Part shown: piece by piece, positions 8,724 through 15,685 of the stretch
Position numbering within the stretch: position 1 is the stretch's first letter
How the letters are laid out: each line of letters opens with the position of its first letter
DNA from: a bacterium
Lineage (GTDB): Bacteria; Cyanobacteriota; Vampirovibrionia; Gastranaerophilales; Gastranaerophilaceae
Direction of reading: 5' to 3'
NCBI GenBank assembly: GCA_017633675.1
Contig: JAGBOW010000050.1
Location: 1 to 34,193, forward strand
DNA: 34,193 nucleotides
The notes under the pieces: model-generated
What the model was told of the DNA's origin: nothing
What the model saw: only the letters and a program-made list of their open reading frames with translations
The model's database searches: none
Made by a program: the position numbers and the translations under genes

Positions 8724-9830
8724 TTAAGCTAACTGTTCAAGTTTAGCCAAAGCTGATGTTGCAGCTTCTTTTACCATAGGATCCTGATCGTTCTTTGCTA
8801 TTGAGAACAAAGTGTTCAGGTCTTGTTTGTATTCGGGTTGCTGAACATAACTCAATGCTTCGATTGCTGAAGTTCTAACCATAGGGTTCGGATTGTTTTT
8901 CAATTGTTCAACAATTGTAACCGCTCCGGGCAGTTCAGTCAGAGGAACTTTTGTTCCTGTTAATTTATTTACTTCATCAGCATACAATTTTTGCATTATT
9001 GCAGCCGTAAACATTGCATAACTTTTGTTGCGTTCTGCTTGTTCCATCGGGGTAATTGTTGATGCTAACTGTTTTTCCGCATCAGACAATTGTTCACCTT
9101 TCATCATTTTTTGTCTTGCTGCAATCTGTTCGGGAGTCGGCCCTGCCAATTTTGATGAATCTGCATTAATTATTGAAGTCAAAGCATTAACAACTTTTTC
9201 GTCTAACAATTCCGTTGCTTTTTGCGGATTATCATTTACCATATTTGCAATTTCTTCCATAGCATTAGCCTGAACATCATAATCAGGGTTTGTTAATTTT
9301 GCGATAAAAGAATTTAAGTCTACTTGCGGAGCCATTGCCTGAGGTTCGACTACTTCAACTTTTGGAGTTTCCTTAGGAGTCTGCTGAGGCTGTGTAACCA
9401 TCGGTTGAGGAGCATTTATATTTTGTTGTTGAATTACTTGCTGAGGAACAACCTGCGGAGCTACTGTTTGTGCAACCTGTGCAGGTTGAACTTGTTGTTC
9501 CGGCTGTTGACAAATACACGGAGGGCAAACGGTTTGAGGCATCATTTGAGGCATCGGTTGCTGCGGCATGTAATAGGGTTGAACAGGAGCCTGCGGATAT
9601 TCATACATTTGAGCCTGCGGGTAGTTATATAACGGTTGAGTTACCGGTGCATACTGCGGTGCTGGGTATTGCGGTGCCTGTGCATACTGAGGCATGTTCA
9701 TTGCAACTTGTCCTACTCCCGGTGCACTCATTGTAGGATTGTTTACATCAATCTTTACTGCATTATAAGTCGGAGCAGGCACTACCGGACACTGCAGGTA
9801 AGGATTTACATAGTTTGGAGCTTGAATCAT
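8724..9830 (-). CDS. Pro/Gln-rich protein with C-terminal HEAT-like repeats
   Basis: About 368 residues. Residues 1-165 are low-complexity, rich in Pro, Gln, Tyr and Met (QYPAPQYAP-type repeats), with a CPPCIC cluster. Residues about 170-368 are helical and HEAT-like: NPDYDVQANAMEEIANMV and later NPNPMVRTSAIEALSYV and DQDPMVKEAATSALAKL. There is no signal peptide or membrane span. The start is set at 9830 because the ATG six codons earlier contains the Shine-Dalgarno sequence (AAAGGAAGA) that serves the 9830 ATG. A scaffold or protein-interaction role is inferred from the fold type only. It is monocistronic, convergent with the pilin gene, and the upstream gap holds repeat copy B. Confidence 0.75.
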   Translation of the reverse strand: MIQAPNYVNPYLQCPVVPAPTYNAVKIDVNNPTMSAPGVGQVAMNMPQYAQAPQYPAPQYAPVTQPLYNYPQAQMYEYPQAPVQPYYMPQQPMPQMMPQTVCPPCICQQPEQQVQPAQVAQTVAPQVVPQQVIQQQNINAPQPMVTQPQQTPKETPKVEVVEPQAMAPQVDLNSFIAKLTNPDYDVQANAMEEIANMVNDNPQKATELLDEKVVNALTSIINADSSKLAGPTPEQIAARQKMMKGEQLSDAEKQLASTITPMEQAERNKSYAMFTAAIMQKLYADEVNKLTGTKVPLTELPGAVTIVEQLKNNPNPMVRTSAIEALSYVQQPEYKQDLNTLFSIAKNDQDPMVKEAATSALAKLEQLA

Positions 9831-9947
9831 AAAATTTCTTCCTTTCACTAAAATAAACTATATTTTTATTCTACTGTTTAAATACTCCTCAAGAATAAAA
9901 ATTGCTAAAATACAGAAAAAATTTAATAAATCTTAACAAACTATTTG

Positions 9948-10066
9948 AGTGAGTAGTGAATAGTGAGTGGTGAATAGTTCATATCAGTTTGTTTCGCAAA
10001 CAAAAATATACTTTCGAGCGAAGCGAGCTTAACAAACTATTCACTATTCACTATTCACTACTCACT
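9948..10066. repeat. Heptamer-arm inverted repeat, copy B
   Basis: The left arm 9948-9980 is four DGTGARW heptamers plus AGTTC; the right arm 10035-10066 is four heptamers inverted, 30 of 32 bases complementary to the left. The core has a hairpin GTTTG-TTTCG-CAAAC and the mirror-symmetric box GAGCGAAGCGAG next to the right arm. This is the clearest of the five copies. The rest of the 9831-10103 gap is AT-rich and shows only the promoter of the next gene. Confidence 0.95.
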
Positions 10067-10079
10067 TTAAAATATTCAT

Positions 10080-10087
10080 GATATAAT
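10080..10087 (+). promoter_or_regulatory. Extended -10 promoter for the transketolase-ftsEX operon
   Basis: TGATATAAT is an extended -10 (TATAAT at 10082-10087). The -35 position falls in the right arm of repeat copy B and matches poorly. The predicted start lies just before AGGAGCC and the ATG at 10104, giving a leader of about 10 nt. Confidence 0.5.
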
Positions 10088-10103
10088 CTTATCAGGAGCC
10101 TAT

Positions 10104-11069
10104 ATGATTATTAACAAGGAAAACAGAAAATCAATCAGAGCAGTATTTGGTAAAACATTGGCCGAATTAGGAAAAACAAACAAAAATATAGTTGTTTTGG
10201 ACGCTGATTTATCCTGTTCAACTCAGACAAAGATATTTGCGGATACTTTTCCGGACAGATTTTTTAATTGCGGAATAGCAGAACAAGATATGATTACAAC
10301 TGCAGTTGGCTTAGCATCTGCAGGAAAAATTCCGTTTGCATCAAGTTTTGCCATGTTTGCAACAGGCAGAACGTATGACCAGATCAGAAACTCCGCATGC
10401 TATCCGGAATTTAACGTAAAAATTGTCGGAACACATGGCGGTATAACAGTCGGCGAGGACGGTGCCAGTCATCAGGCATTAGAAGATATTTCTCTTATGC
10501 GTTCAATTCCTAATATGACGGTAATTGTTCCTGCAGACTGCAGAGAATGCGAACAGGTTATAAAATTTGCGGCAGAAAATTACGGCCCTATGTATATAAG
10601 AATTCCCCGCACGAACGTTTGTGATATTTTTGATGAAAATTATGAATTTGATTTCAGCAAGGCGCAAATTTTACGGGAAGGAAATGACGTAACAGTAATT
10701 TCTAACGGAGAAACTCTTGCGGAAGTAATTGAAGCTTCTCAAAATTTGGAAAAACAAGGATATTCGGTTCAAATTTTACATGTTCCAGTCATAAAACCGC
10801 TTGACGGAGCTACAATTATAAAATGTGCCAAAAAGACAAGGTTTGTAATGGTTGTTGAAAATCATTCCATAATAGGCGGTTTGGGAAGCGCAGTTTGTGA
10901 ACTTTTATCGGAATATTATCCGACACCTGTTCACAGAACAGGTATCAATGATGAATTCGGTCAAAGCGGAAAGTGGAATGAATTACTCGATTATTACGGT
11001 TTAAGTGCAAACAAATTAGAAATAAGCATAAAACGATATATAGATAAATACCGTCTGGTAAAGGATTAG
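10104..11069 (+). CDS. Transketolase C-terminal subunit (split transketolase)
   Basis: 321 residues, corresponding to the pyrimidine-binding and C-terminal domains of transketolase. The catalytic Glu that activates thiamine diphosphate lies in NCGIAEQDM (about residue 58), followed by AVGLASAGKIPFASSFAMFA and GITVGEDGASHQA. The C-terminal domain reads VMVVENHSIIGGLGSAVCE. Split transketolases need an N-terminal TPP-binding partner; none is in this window. A 1-deoxyxylulose-5-phosphate synthase half is less likely from length and motifs. The ATG follows AGGAGCC. It is the first gene of an apparent five-gene operon, 3 nt before ftsE, an odd partner for division genes. Confidence 0.88.
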   Translation: MIINKENRKSIRAVFGKTLAELGKTNKNIVVLDADLSCSTQTKIFADTFPDRFFNCGIAEQDMITTAVGLASAGKIPFASSFAMFATGRTYDQIRNSACYPEFNVKIVGTHGGITVGEDGASHQALEDISLMRSIPNMTVIVPADCRECEQVIKFAAENYGPMYIRIPRTNVCDIFDENYEFDFSKAQILREGNDVTVISNGETLAEVIEASQNLEKQGYSVQILHVPVIKPLDGATIIKCAKKTRFVMVVENHSIIGGLGSAVCELLSEYYPTPVHRTGINDEFGQSGKWNELLDYYGLSANKLEISIKRYIDKYRLVKD

Positions 11070-11072
11070 TTT

Positions 11073-11753
11073 ATGATAATTCAGTTCAGAGCAGTTACAA
11101 AAAAATATAAAAACGACAATTATGCATTAAAGAATGTCAATTTAGACATTCTTGCAGGTGAATTTGTATTTATTGTCGGAGCATCAGGTGCAGGAAAGTC
11201 AACACTGATGAAGCTTTTATACAATGAAGAACGTCCTACAAGCGGAACAGTTACAATCGGAGGTATAAATATCGCAAATTTACCTAACGATAAAGTTCCA
11301 AGTTTAAGACGCTGTATGGGAATCGTTTTTCAGGATTATAAATTACTTCAAAATCAGACAGTTTTTGATAATGTTGCATACGTAATCCGAACTCTCGGCA
11401 TAAGCACAAAAGAAATTAACACAAGAGTTTCCGGTGCATTAAAAATTGTCGGTTTGTTCGATAAGATAAATGCTTTTCCTTCCGAATTGTCCGGCGGAGA
11501 ACAACAGAGAGTAGGAATTGCCAGAGCAATTGTAAACGGTCCTCCGTTATTAATTGCAGATGAACCGACAGGAAACTTGGATCCGAAAAATTCTATGGAA
11601 ATTATGCAGATTTTGGATCAAATTAATCAAAGAGGAATTACCGTAATAGTTTCAACCCATGACAATGCTATGGTTGATTATTTCAGAAAACGTGTAATCA
11701 CGCTTGATAACGGTGAAGTTGTAAGGGATATACAAGCAGGAACTTATGAATAA
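11073..11753 (+). CDS. ftsE: Cell-division ABC ATPase FtsE
   Basis: 226 residues, the normal length. Walker A is GASGAGKST, the Q-loop lies in IVFQDYKLL, the ABC signature is LSGGEQQRVGIARA, Walker B is LLIADEPTGNLD, and the H-loop is VSTHD. FtsE with FtsX forms a membrane complex that controls peptidoglycan hydrolases at the division site. It overlaps ftsX by 8 nt, which implies translational coupling. Confidence 0.95.
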   Translation: MIIQFRAVTKKYKNDNYALKNVNLDILAGEFVFIVGASGAGKSTLMKLLYNEERPTSGTVTIGGINIANLPNDKVPSLRRCMGIVFQDYKLLQNQTVFDNVAYVIRTLGISTKEINTRVSGALKIVGLFDKINAFPSELSGGEQQRVGIARAIVNGPPLLIADEPTGNLDPKNSMEIMQILDQINQRGITVIVSTHDNAMVDYFRKRVITLDNGEVVRDIQAGTYE

Positions 11754-12654
11754 TACAAAAGCAAATATAAAAAGAAAAGTAAAAAAACACATTCCAAAAG
11801 ATTGGTTGTGTCAGTTAAGAATTTTATACAGATTAACAAAAGAAACTATCTTAGATATATACAGAACAGGTATTGTTAATTTGGTTATTATTACGACTAT
11901 GGCCGCAATTTTAACAATATTCGGTTCTTTTTTCAGATCGGCTATAACAATATCATCATTTGCTCATGAATTAGGCAACGTTTTGGAATTGTCAGTTTAT
12001 TTAAAAGAAGGAACAGATGCCAATGTAGCTAAAAACAGAGTGAAAGAATTTGAACATGTCGAAAATGTTACAGTCGTTCCAAAAGCAAGTTCCTGGTTCG
12101 ATTTGAAACGGGAAATGGATTTACCCGATATGGACAATCCTTTGCCTGATACATTACACGTAAAAATTGATAAACCTGAAAATATAGAAGCCGTATTTAA
12201 AGATGTAAAAATGATGAAATCGGTTGAAGATGTCAGTTATGCACAGGATTTGGCAAAAAAAATTGAAGCATTAAATCATGTCGTAAATATAATAACCGTA
12301 TTTGTAGTTATAATTATGGCAATTTTGACCATAACTATTATAAATAATACTATTCAACTGGTAATTCAATCCAGAAAAGACGAAATAGAAATTATGCGTC
12401 TTATGGGTGTTTCAAATTGGTATATAAGATTTCCGTTGATTATGCAGGGAGCTTTTTACGGATTTTGCGGTTCACTGATTGCTTTGGTACCGTTGGGTTT
12501 TGTACAAAACGGGTTAAACAATATGCACCAATTCTTTATGGTTCCGGCTCCTTTAGGTGCTCAGCAGATTGTTGTTGCAGTAATGTTTATTATGGCAATA
12601 TCATTTGGTGCAGGCGGAAGTTTTTTATGCATAAAGAAACATTTACAGGTGTAA
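11746..12654 (+). CDS. ftsX: Cell-division membrane protein FtsX
   Basis: 302 residues. Four membrane spans: one near residue 40 (IVNLVIITTMAAILTIFG), then three in the C-terminal half (NIITVFVVIIMAILTI; GAFYGFCGSLIALVPLGFV; IVVAVMFIMAISFGAGGSF). Between spans 1 and 2 lies the extracytoplasmic domain with ELSVYLKEGTDANVA, which in other bacteria contacts a hydrolase regulator. EIEIMRLMGVSNWYIRFP is the typical FtsX cytoplasmic loop. It pairs with ftsE; the next gene starts 3 nt downstream. Confidence 0.93.
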   Translation: MNNTKANIKRKVKKHIPKDWLCQLRILYRLTKETILDIYRTGIVNLVIITTMAAILTIFGSFFRSAITISSFAHELGNVLELSVYLKEGTDANVAKNRVKEFEHVENVTVVPKASSWFDLKREMDLPDMDNPLPDTLHVKIDKPENIEAVFKDVKMMKSVEDVSYAQDLAKKIEALNHVVNIITVFVVIIMAILTITIINNTIQLVIQSRKDEIEIMRLMGVSNWYIRFPLIMQGAFYGFCGSLIALVPLGFVQNGLNNMHQFFMVPAPLGAQQIVVAVMFIMAISFGAGGSFLCIKKHLQV

Positions 12655-12657
12655 ATT

Positions 12658-12975
12658 ATGAATATATTGCTTGTAAGTGATAATGAAAATGTTTTAGAGC
12701 AATTGAATTCAAAACTGGTGTTTTTACGCAAAGATGATTTTATATGTAAATCAGATTACAGAAACGCTCAGAGTAATATTACGTTGAAAAAACCTGATGT
12801 TATTTTGCTCTGCGAAAATGAACTTAATGATGAAACCGTTGATTTAATAAAAATAATAAAAAGAAAAACCTCCTGTCCGCTTGTTTTGGTAACAATCAGT
12901 AATAACAGAGATTTTATTTTGTGTCAATTAATATTCCTGATTATGAACTTGTTGTTAGAATTATATATAACATAA
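12658..12975 (+). CDS. N-terminal part of a frameshifted pseudo-receiver response regulator
   Basis: 105 residues. It begins MNILLVSDNENVL, like a response-regulator receiver, and continues with KKPDVILLCENEL and CPLVLVTISNN, corresponding to beta-3 and beta-4. The phosphoacceptor Asp is replaced by Cys (LLCEN) and the acidic pair is reduced to SDN, so it cannot be phosphorylated in the usual way. After about residue 86 the frame runs into a short nonsense tail. The proper continuation (YFVSINIPDYELVVRI, matching the end of a receiver) is in the -1 frame, and about a dozen residues expected in between are absent. It starts 3 nt after ftsX. The break could be a real mutation or a sequencing or assembly error. 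Confidence 0.6.
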   Translation: MNILLVSDNENVLEQLNSKLVFLRKDDFICKSDYRNAQSNITLKKPDVILLCENELNDETVDLIKIIKRKTSCPLVLVTISNNRDFILCQLIFLIMNLLLELYIT

Positions 12976-13841
12976 AATACAATTCTTTAAAGGATAAAAA
13001 CAAACAATATCTGGCACTGTTAAATCAATTGAAAGTCATAGATGAAGTTCAGTATATATATAATTATGATTATGCAAAACAGGTTACAGAAAATTACATT
13101 GACAGCAACTTGATAAAAGACGGTTCATTTATGATTATTTCACCGTCAAATGAAAGTAAAACATATTATTCATCAGAGAATTTTGTAAATGCAATAAAAA
13201 CATCAATAAGAAGCAGCGATATTTTAACTTTGGGCAAAGGCGTTAACTATTGCATTTTCATGCCTAATACCGATTTAAACGGAGCAGTATGTGTCTTAAA
13301 TAAAATTAAAGAAAAATTAGATTTTGATATCCGTGCAGGAATTTCTGACATTTTGGACAAAAAATACAATGAATTTGAACAAGATGCACAGAAAGCTCTT
13401 TTGGAATCTCTGGCCTTAGAAAAGGATTTTACACTTGTACAAGATGAAAAAATCGAAACTCTTGATGATTGGTTAAACGACAAATCTTCAAATGATTACA
13501 AAATTTTCAGGCAAATGTTTAATAAAAAGCTGGAAAAGGTTATAGCCCCTGTCTTTTATCGACTTCAAAATATTTATGAAGAAAAATTATTCAATACGGA
13601 AATTGAACAATATATTGATAAAAACCAATGTGTATTTAACTTAAAAAACAAAAAAGGAAACAGCTCTTTAAAGATAATTTATCCCGGATTTGCAAAAATA
13701 ACATTGTTAATAACCCATGAAGGTTTTGATTCTCCCGAAAATAAAACAATAAAACTTCCGCTCACAAAAATTACCCAAAAACAACTTGTGGAAATTATAG
13801 AAAATTTTGTCAAGGAGTATAAGGAAAATGTTATCTGCTGA
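12921..13841 (+). CDS. C-terminal part of the pseudo-response regulator: degenerate GGDEF domain plus unknown domain
   Basis: Open from a GTG at 12921 with no ribosome site, so it is probably the second part of the broken gene rather than an independent one. The first 15 residues complete the receiver fold. Residues about 70-190 resemble a diguanylate cyclase domain: SSDILTLGKGVNYCIFMPNTDLNGA aligns with RxxDxxxRyGGDEFxxllPxt, but GGDEF is replaced by GKGVN, so no cyclic-di-GMP synthesis is expected. The last 110 residues (FRQMFNKKLEKVIAPVFYRL onward) match nothing I recognise. Lying between ftsX and the next gene with a 14-nt overlap at its end, it may be an envelope or division-linked regulator. 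Confidence 0.6.
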   Translation: MSINIPDYELVVRIIYNIKYNSLKDKNKQYLALLNQLKVIDEVQYIYNYDYAKQVTENYIDSNLIKDGSFMIISPSNESKTYYSSENFVNAIKTSIRSSDILTLGKGVNYCIFMPNTDLNGAVCVLNKIKEKLDFDIRAGISDILDKKYNEFEQDAQKALLESLALEKDFTLVQDEKIETLDDWLNDKSSNDYKIFRQMFNKKLEKVIAPVFYRLQNIYEEKLFNTEIEQYIDKNQCVFNLKNKKGNSSLKIIYPGFAKITLLITHEGFDSPENKTIKLPLTKITQKQLVEIIENFVKEYKENVIC

Positions 13842-14445
13842 AAACAGTCTTGTTTTGGTTATTGATATTCAAGAAAAATTGGTTAAGGCTCTTGAAAAAG
13901 ATACGATTATTTCAAAGGCATCAAAAATCGTTGAGGGCGCAAGAATATTGGATATCCCAGTTTTATTTACCGAACAGTATCCGAAAGGGTTGGGGAAAAC
14001 CGTTGCGGAACTTCAAATGTCCCCTCGCCCCTACCCTCTCCCAATGGGAGAGGGAGTTAGTGTTAATGAGCAAAGCGAATGTTACACTAACTGGAAAGGG
14101 GGAAATGTTACAGGCGAAGTAATTGAAAAAACGTACTTCAACGCACTTTTAGAAGAAGGTTTTTTAGAAAAAATCAAATCTTACGGCAAAAAACAGATTG
14201 TTATAATGGGAATTGAAACTCATATTTGCGTTTATCAGACGGCCTGCGCACTTGTTGATGAAGGTTTTGAAGTTTATGCAATAAAAGATGCCTGCGCAAG
14301 CAGAAATAAGTATGAATTTAAGCAGGGAATTGAAAGTATGAAAGATAACGGAGTGAAAATTTCCTGTGTCGAAATAGCTTTGTTTGAATGGCTAAAAGGT
14401 TCAAAACATCCAAAGTTTAAAGAAGTTCAGGCTTTGATTAAATAA
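13828..14445 (+). CDS. Isochorismatase-family cysteine hydrolase with a repeat-encoded insertion
   Basis: About 205 residues. The catalytic triad is visible: Asp in LVIDIQEK, Lys in EVIEKTYF, Cys in GIETHICVYQTA. Substrate unknown; the length and layout match the YcaC/ISOC1-type branch rather than isochorismatase proper. Residues about 64-97, between TVAEL and EVIEKTYF where relatives run straight through, are encoded by a GC-rich palindromic element and read SPRPYPLPMGEGVSVNEQ and onward. The frame and all three catalytic residues are kept, so the protein may still work. The ATG at 13828 follows AAGGAGTATAAGGAAA and overlaps the preceding gene by 14 nt; an earlier TTG lacks a ribosome site. 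Confidence 0.85.
   Translation: MLSAENSLVLVIDIQEKLVKALEKDTIISKASKIVEGARILDIPVLFTEQYPKGLGKTVAELQMSPRPYPLPMGEGVSVNEQSECYTNWKGGNVTGEVIEKTYFNALLEEGFLEKIKSYGKKQIVIMGIETHICVYQTACALVDEGFEVYAIKDACASRNKYEFKQGIESMKDNGVKISCVEIALFEWLKGSKHPKFKEVQALIK
14019..14110. repeat. GC-rich palindromic element inside the isochorismatase gene
   Basis: CCCCTCGCCCC leads into a perfect 9-bp hairpin, CCCTCTCCC-AAT-GGGAGAGGG (14034-14054). A second hairpin follows with arms GTTAGTGT and ACACTAAC (14056-14091), and AAAGGGGG closes the element. It is much richer in GC than its surroundings. The same conserved boxes recur at 14455-14530 around a different stem. Confidence 0.85.
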
Positions 14446-14454
14446 TAAACATAC

Positions 14455-14530
14455 ATCCTCGCCCCTTGTGGGAGAGGGTAGAATTTCAATATGAGAACGT
14501 AGTTTGAATATTAGAAATTCGGGTGAGGGG
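14455..14530. repeat. GC-rich palindromic element, intergenic copy
   Basis: CCTCGCCCC, then GGGAGAGGG, then a variable stem (GAATTTC near 14482 pairing with GAAATTC near 14514) and GGGTGAGGGG directly against the stop codon of the minus-strand HTH gene at 14531. It fills the gap between two convergent genes and may act as a terminator. Confidence 0.8.
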
Positions 14531-14743
14531 TTATTTTTCATTCTTCATGGGCACTAATTTATAATCAATGATTTCAAAAATTTGTAAAAGTTCTTTGAGG
14601 GTAATACTTTCTCTGATTAATTTCCCTGATATTGATTTCACTGTATAAGGGTAGCCTGTTTTTTCTGCCATTAGTTCTGCAATACGTGTAAGTGTATATC
14701 CCTCTTTTGCCAAAATATATTTAATATCGTTTCTGATGTCCAT
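14531..14743 (-). CDS. Small HTH-like protein divergent from the second prepilin-like gene
   Basis: 70 residues. It begins MDIRNDIKYILAKEGYTLTRIAELMAEK, then SVKS-like KSISGKLIRESITLKELLQIFEIIDYKLVP, the pattern of short Cro-like helix-turn-helix proteins in which KLxRExIxxKExxxI follows the recognition helix. It is not closely similar to the HTH at 7598 but occupies the same position next to a prepilin-like gene. TATAAT ends 6 nt before the ATG, so the transcript is predicted to be leaderless. A role as local regulator is inferred from position. Confidence 0.7.
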   Translation of the reverse strand: MDIRNDIKYILAKEGYTLTRIAELMAEKTGYPYTVKSISGKLIRESITLKELLQIFEIIDYKLVPMKNEK

Positions 14744-14761
14744 TTTACAATTATAGATAGC

Positions 14762-14790
14762 TTGACAAACTTAAAGAAACATTTTATCAT
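14762..14790 (+). promoter_or_regulatory. Promoter of prepilin-like gene 2
   Basis: TTGACA (14762-14767), 17-nt spacer, TATCAT (14785-14790), with a predicted start near 14797. The layout is the same as at 7838, including the TTGACAAA context. Confidence 0.65.
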
Positions 14791-14807
14791 TATCCTAATA
14801 AAATTGG

Positions 14808-14833
14808 AATTATACTAATATATTAGTATAATT
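14808..14833. promoter_or_regulatory. Perfect 26-nt palindrome in the leader of prepilin-like gene 2
   Basis: Centred between 14820 and 14821, with half-site TATTAGTATAATT reading outward. It lies about 10 nt after the predicted transcription start and before the AGAGGAG ribosome site. It could be an operator for the neighbouring HTH protein or an RNA hairpin. Confidence 0.7.
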
Positions 14834-14854
14834 ATCAAATAAAGAGGAGAATAG

Positions 14855-15685
14855 ATGACTAAAAAAGGTTTCACATTGGCAGAGGTTTTGATTACATTAG
14901 GTGTAATCGGTGTAGTTGCTTCAATAACTCTGCCGACATTGATAAAGGAATACAACAAGCATGTCTGGGTTAGCGCATTGAAAGAAAACTATTCACTACT
15001 CAATCAAGGTTTTAAAAAGATGATAGCCGATGACGGGGTGGAATATATTGCGGATACGGAGGTGTGGAGGAGTATGGGGGAATGGAAACCATGGTTACGG
15101 GGCTGTGATTCTTCTAATATTTCATCAGGTAATTGTAAAGATTTTTTTGATCAATTGAAAAAATATTTTAAAATTACATATATAGGCATAGGTTCAGATA
15201 ACTATATTGGTAGCAATGGTACTACTGAAATGGGTTATAAATATAAATACAGAAATTCTTCCAAAGAATTTGTTGATACTGGTAAAATAATATACCTATC
15301 AAATGGTGCAATGATATGGGGTTATAATTTTGATATAGGTTGCTCTATTAGATCGGATTGTGATGAACTCTACGCAGCAGGAGGACATATGTGTGGTCGT
15401 GCCGGTCATTTTAAAATAGATATCAACGGTAACAGAGGACCTAATGAATTTGGAAAAGATATATTTATGTTTTATATAACAGAAAGAGGACAGCTTGCAC
15501 CTTATGGTGGCAATGATTATGCTATGAGTATGGCTTGGGGATCTGGTTTCTCTCAAGAAAAATTAGATAAATATAAAGCAAAAAAAGGTTTGAAAGGTGA
15601 GTGTCTTATGGGTTCCGGTATGAACGGTGGTGAAGCATGCGCCGGCTTGCTTATCGACCAATTAAATTGGAAAATGGATTACTAG
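14855..15685 (+). CDS. Prepilin-like protein with type IV/II N-terminal methylation motif (paralogue 2)
   Basis: 276 residues. The N-terminus MTKKGFTLAEVLITLGVIGVV is nearly identical to paralogue 1 over the signal and hydrophobic helix, then diverges. Shared landmarks return at KIDINGNRGPNEFGKDIFMF and at the C-terminus (CAGLLIDQLNWKMDY, against CTGWIIKNGNMDY). The DxNGxxGPN motif may form a metal-binding or turn structure (inference). Multiple Cys suggest disulfides outside the membrane. AGAGGAG precedes the ATG. The stop overlaps the ribF stop on the other strand by CTAG. With the divergent HTH gene it repeats the arrangement at 7598-8664. Confidence 0.85.
   Translation: MTKKGFTLAEVLITLGVIGVVASITLPTLIKEYNKHVWVSALKENYSLLNQGFKKMIADDGVEYIADTEVWRSMGEWKPWLRGCDSSNISSGNCKDFFDQLKKYFKITYIGIGSDNYIGSNGTTEMGYKYKYRNSSKEFVDTGKIIYLSNGAMIWGYNFDIGCSIRSDCDELYAAGGHMCGRAGHFKIDINGNRGPNEFGKDIFMFYITERGQLAPYGGNDYAMSMAWGSGFSQEKLDKYKAKKGLKGECLMGSGMNGGEACAGLLIDQLNWKMDY

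Noticed and set aside
9324-9736. Plus-strand open frames rich in Leu/Arg or Val opposite the HEAT-repeat gene
   Set aside because: They are the complement of the Pro/Gln-rich codon repeats; composition alone keeps them open.
8724-9830. Secreted or surface protein suggested by the Pro/Gln/Tyr-rich region
   Set aside because: No signal peptide, lipobox or sorting signal is present, so location cannot be claimed.
12417-12680. Second reading frame overlapping the end of ftsX
   Set aside because: It is an out-of-frame shadow of a conserved membrane segment with no ribosome site.
12895-12925. Programmed -1 frameshift joining the two halves of the response regulator
   Set aside because: No X-XXY-YYZ slippery heptamer lies in the zero frame, and part of the receiver domain is missing as well, so a deletion or an error fits better.
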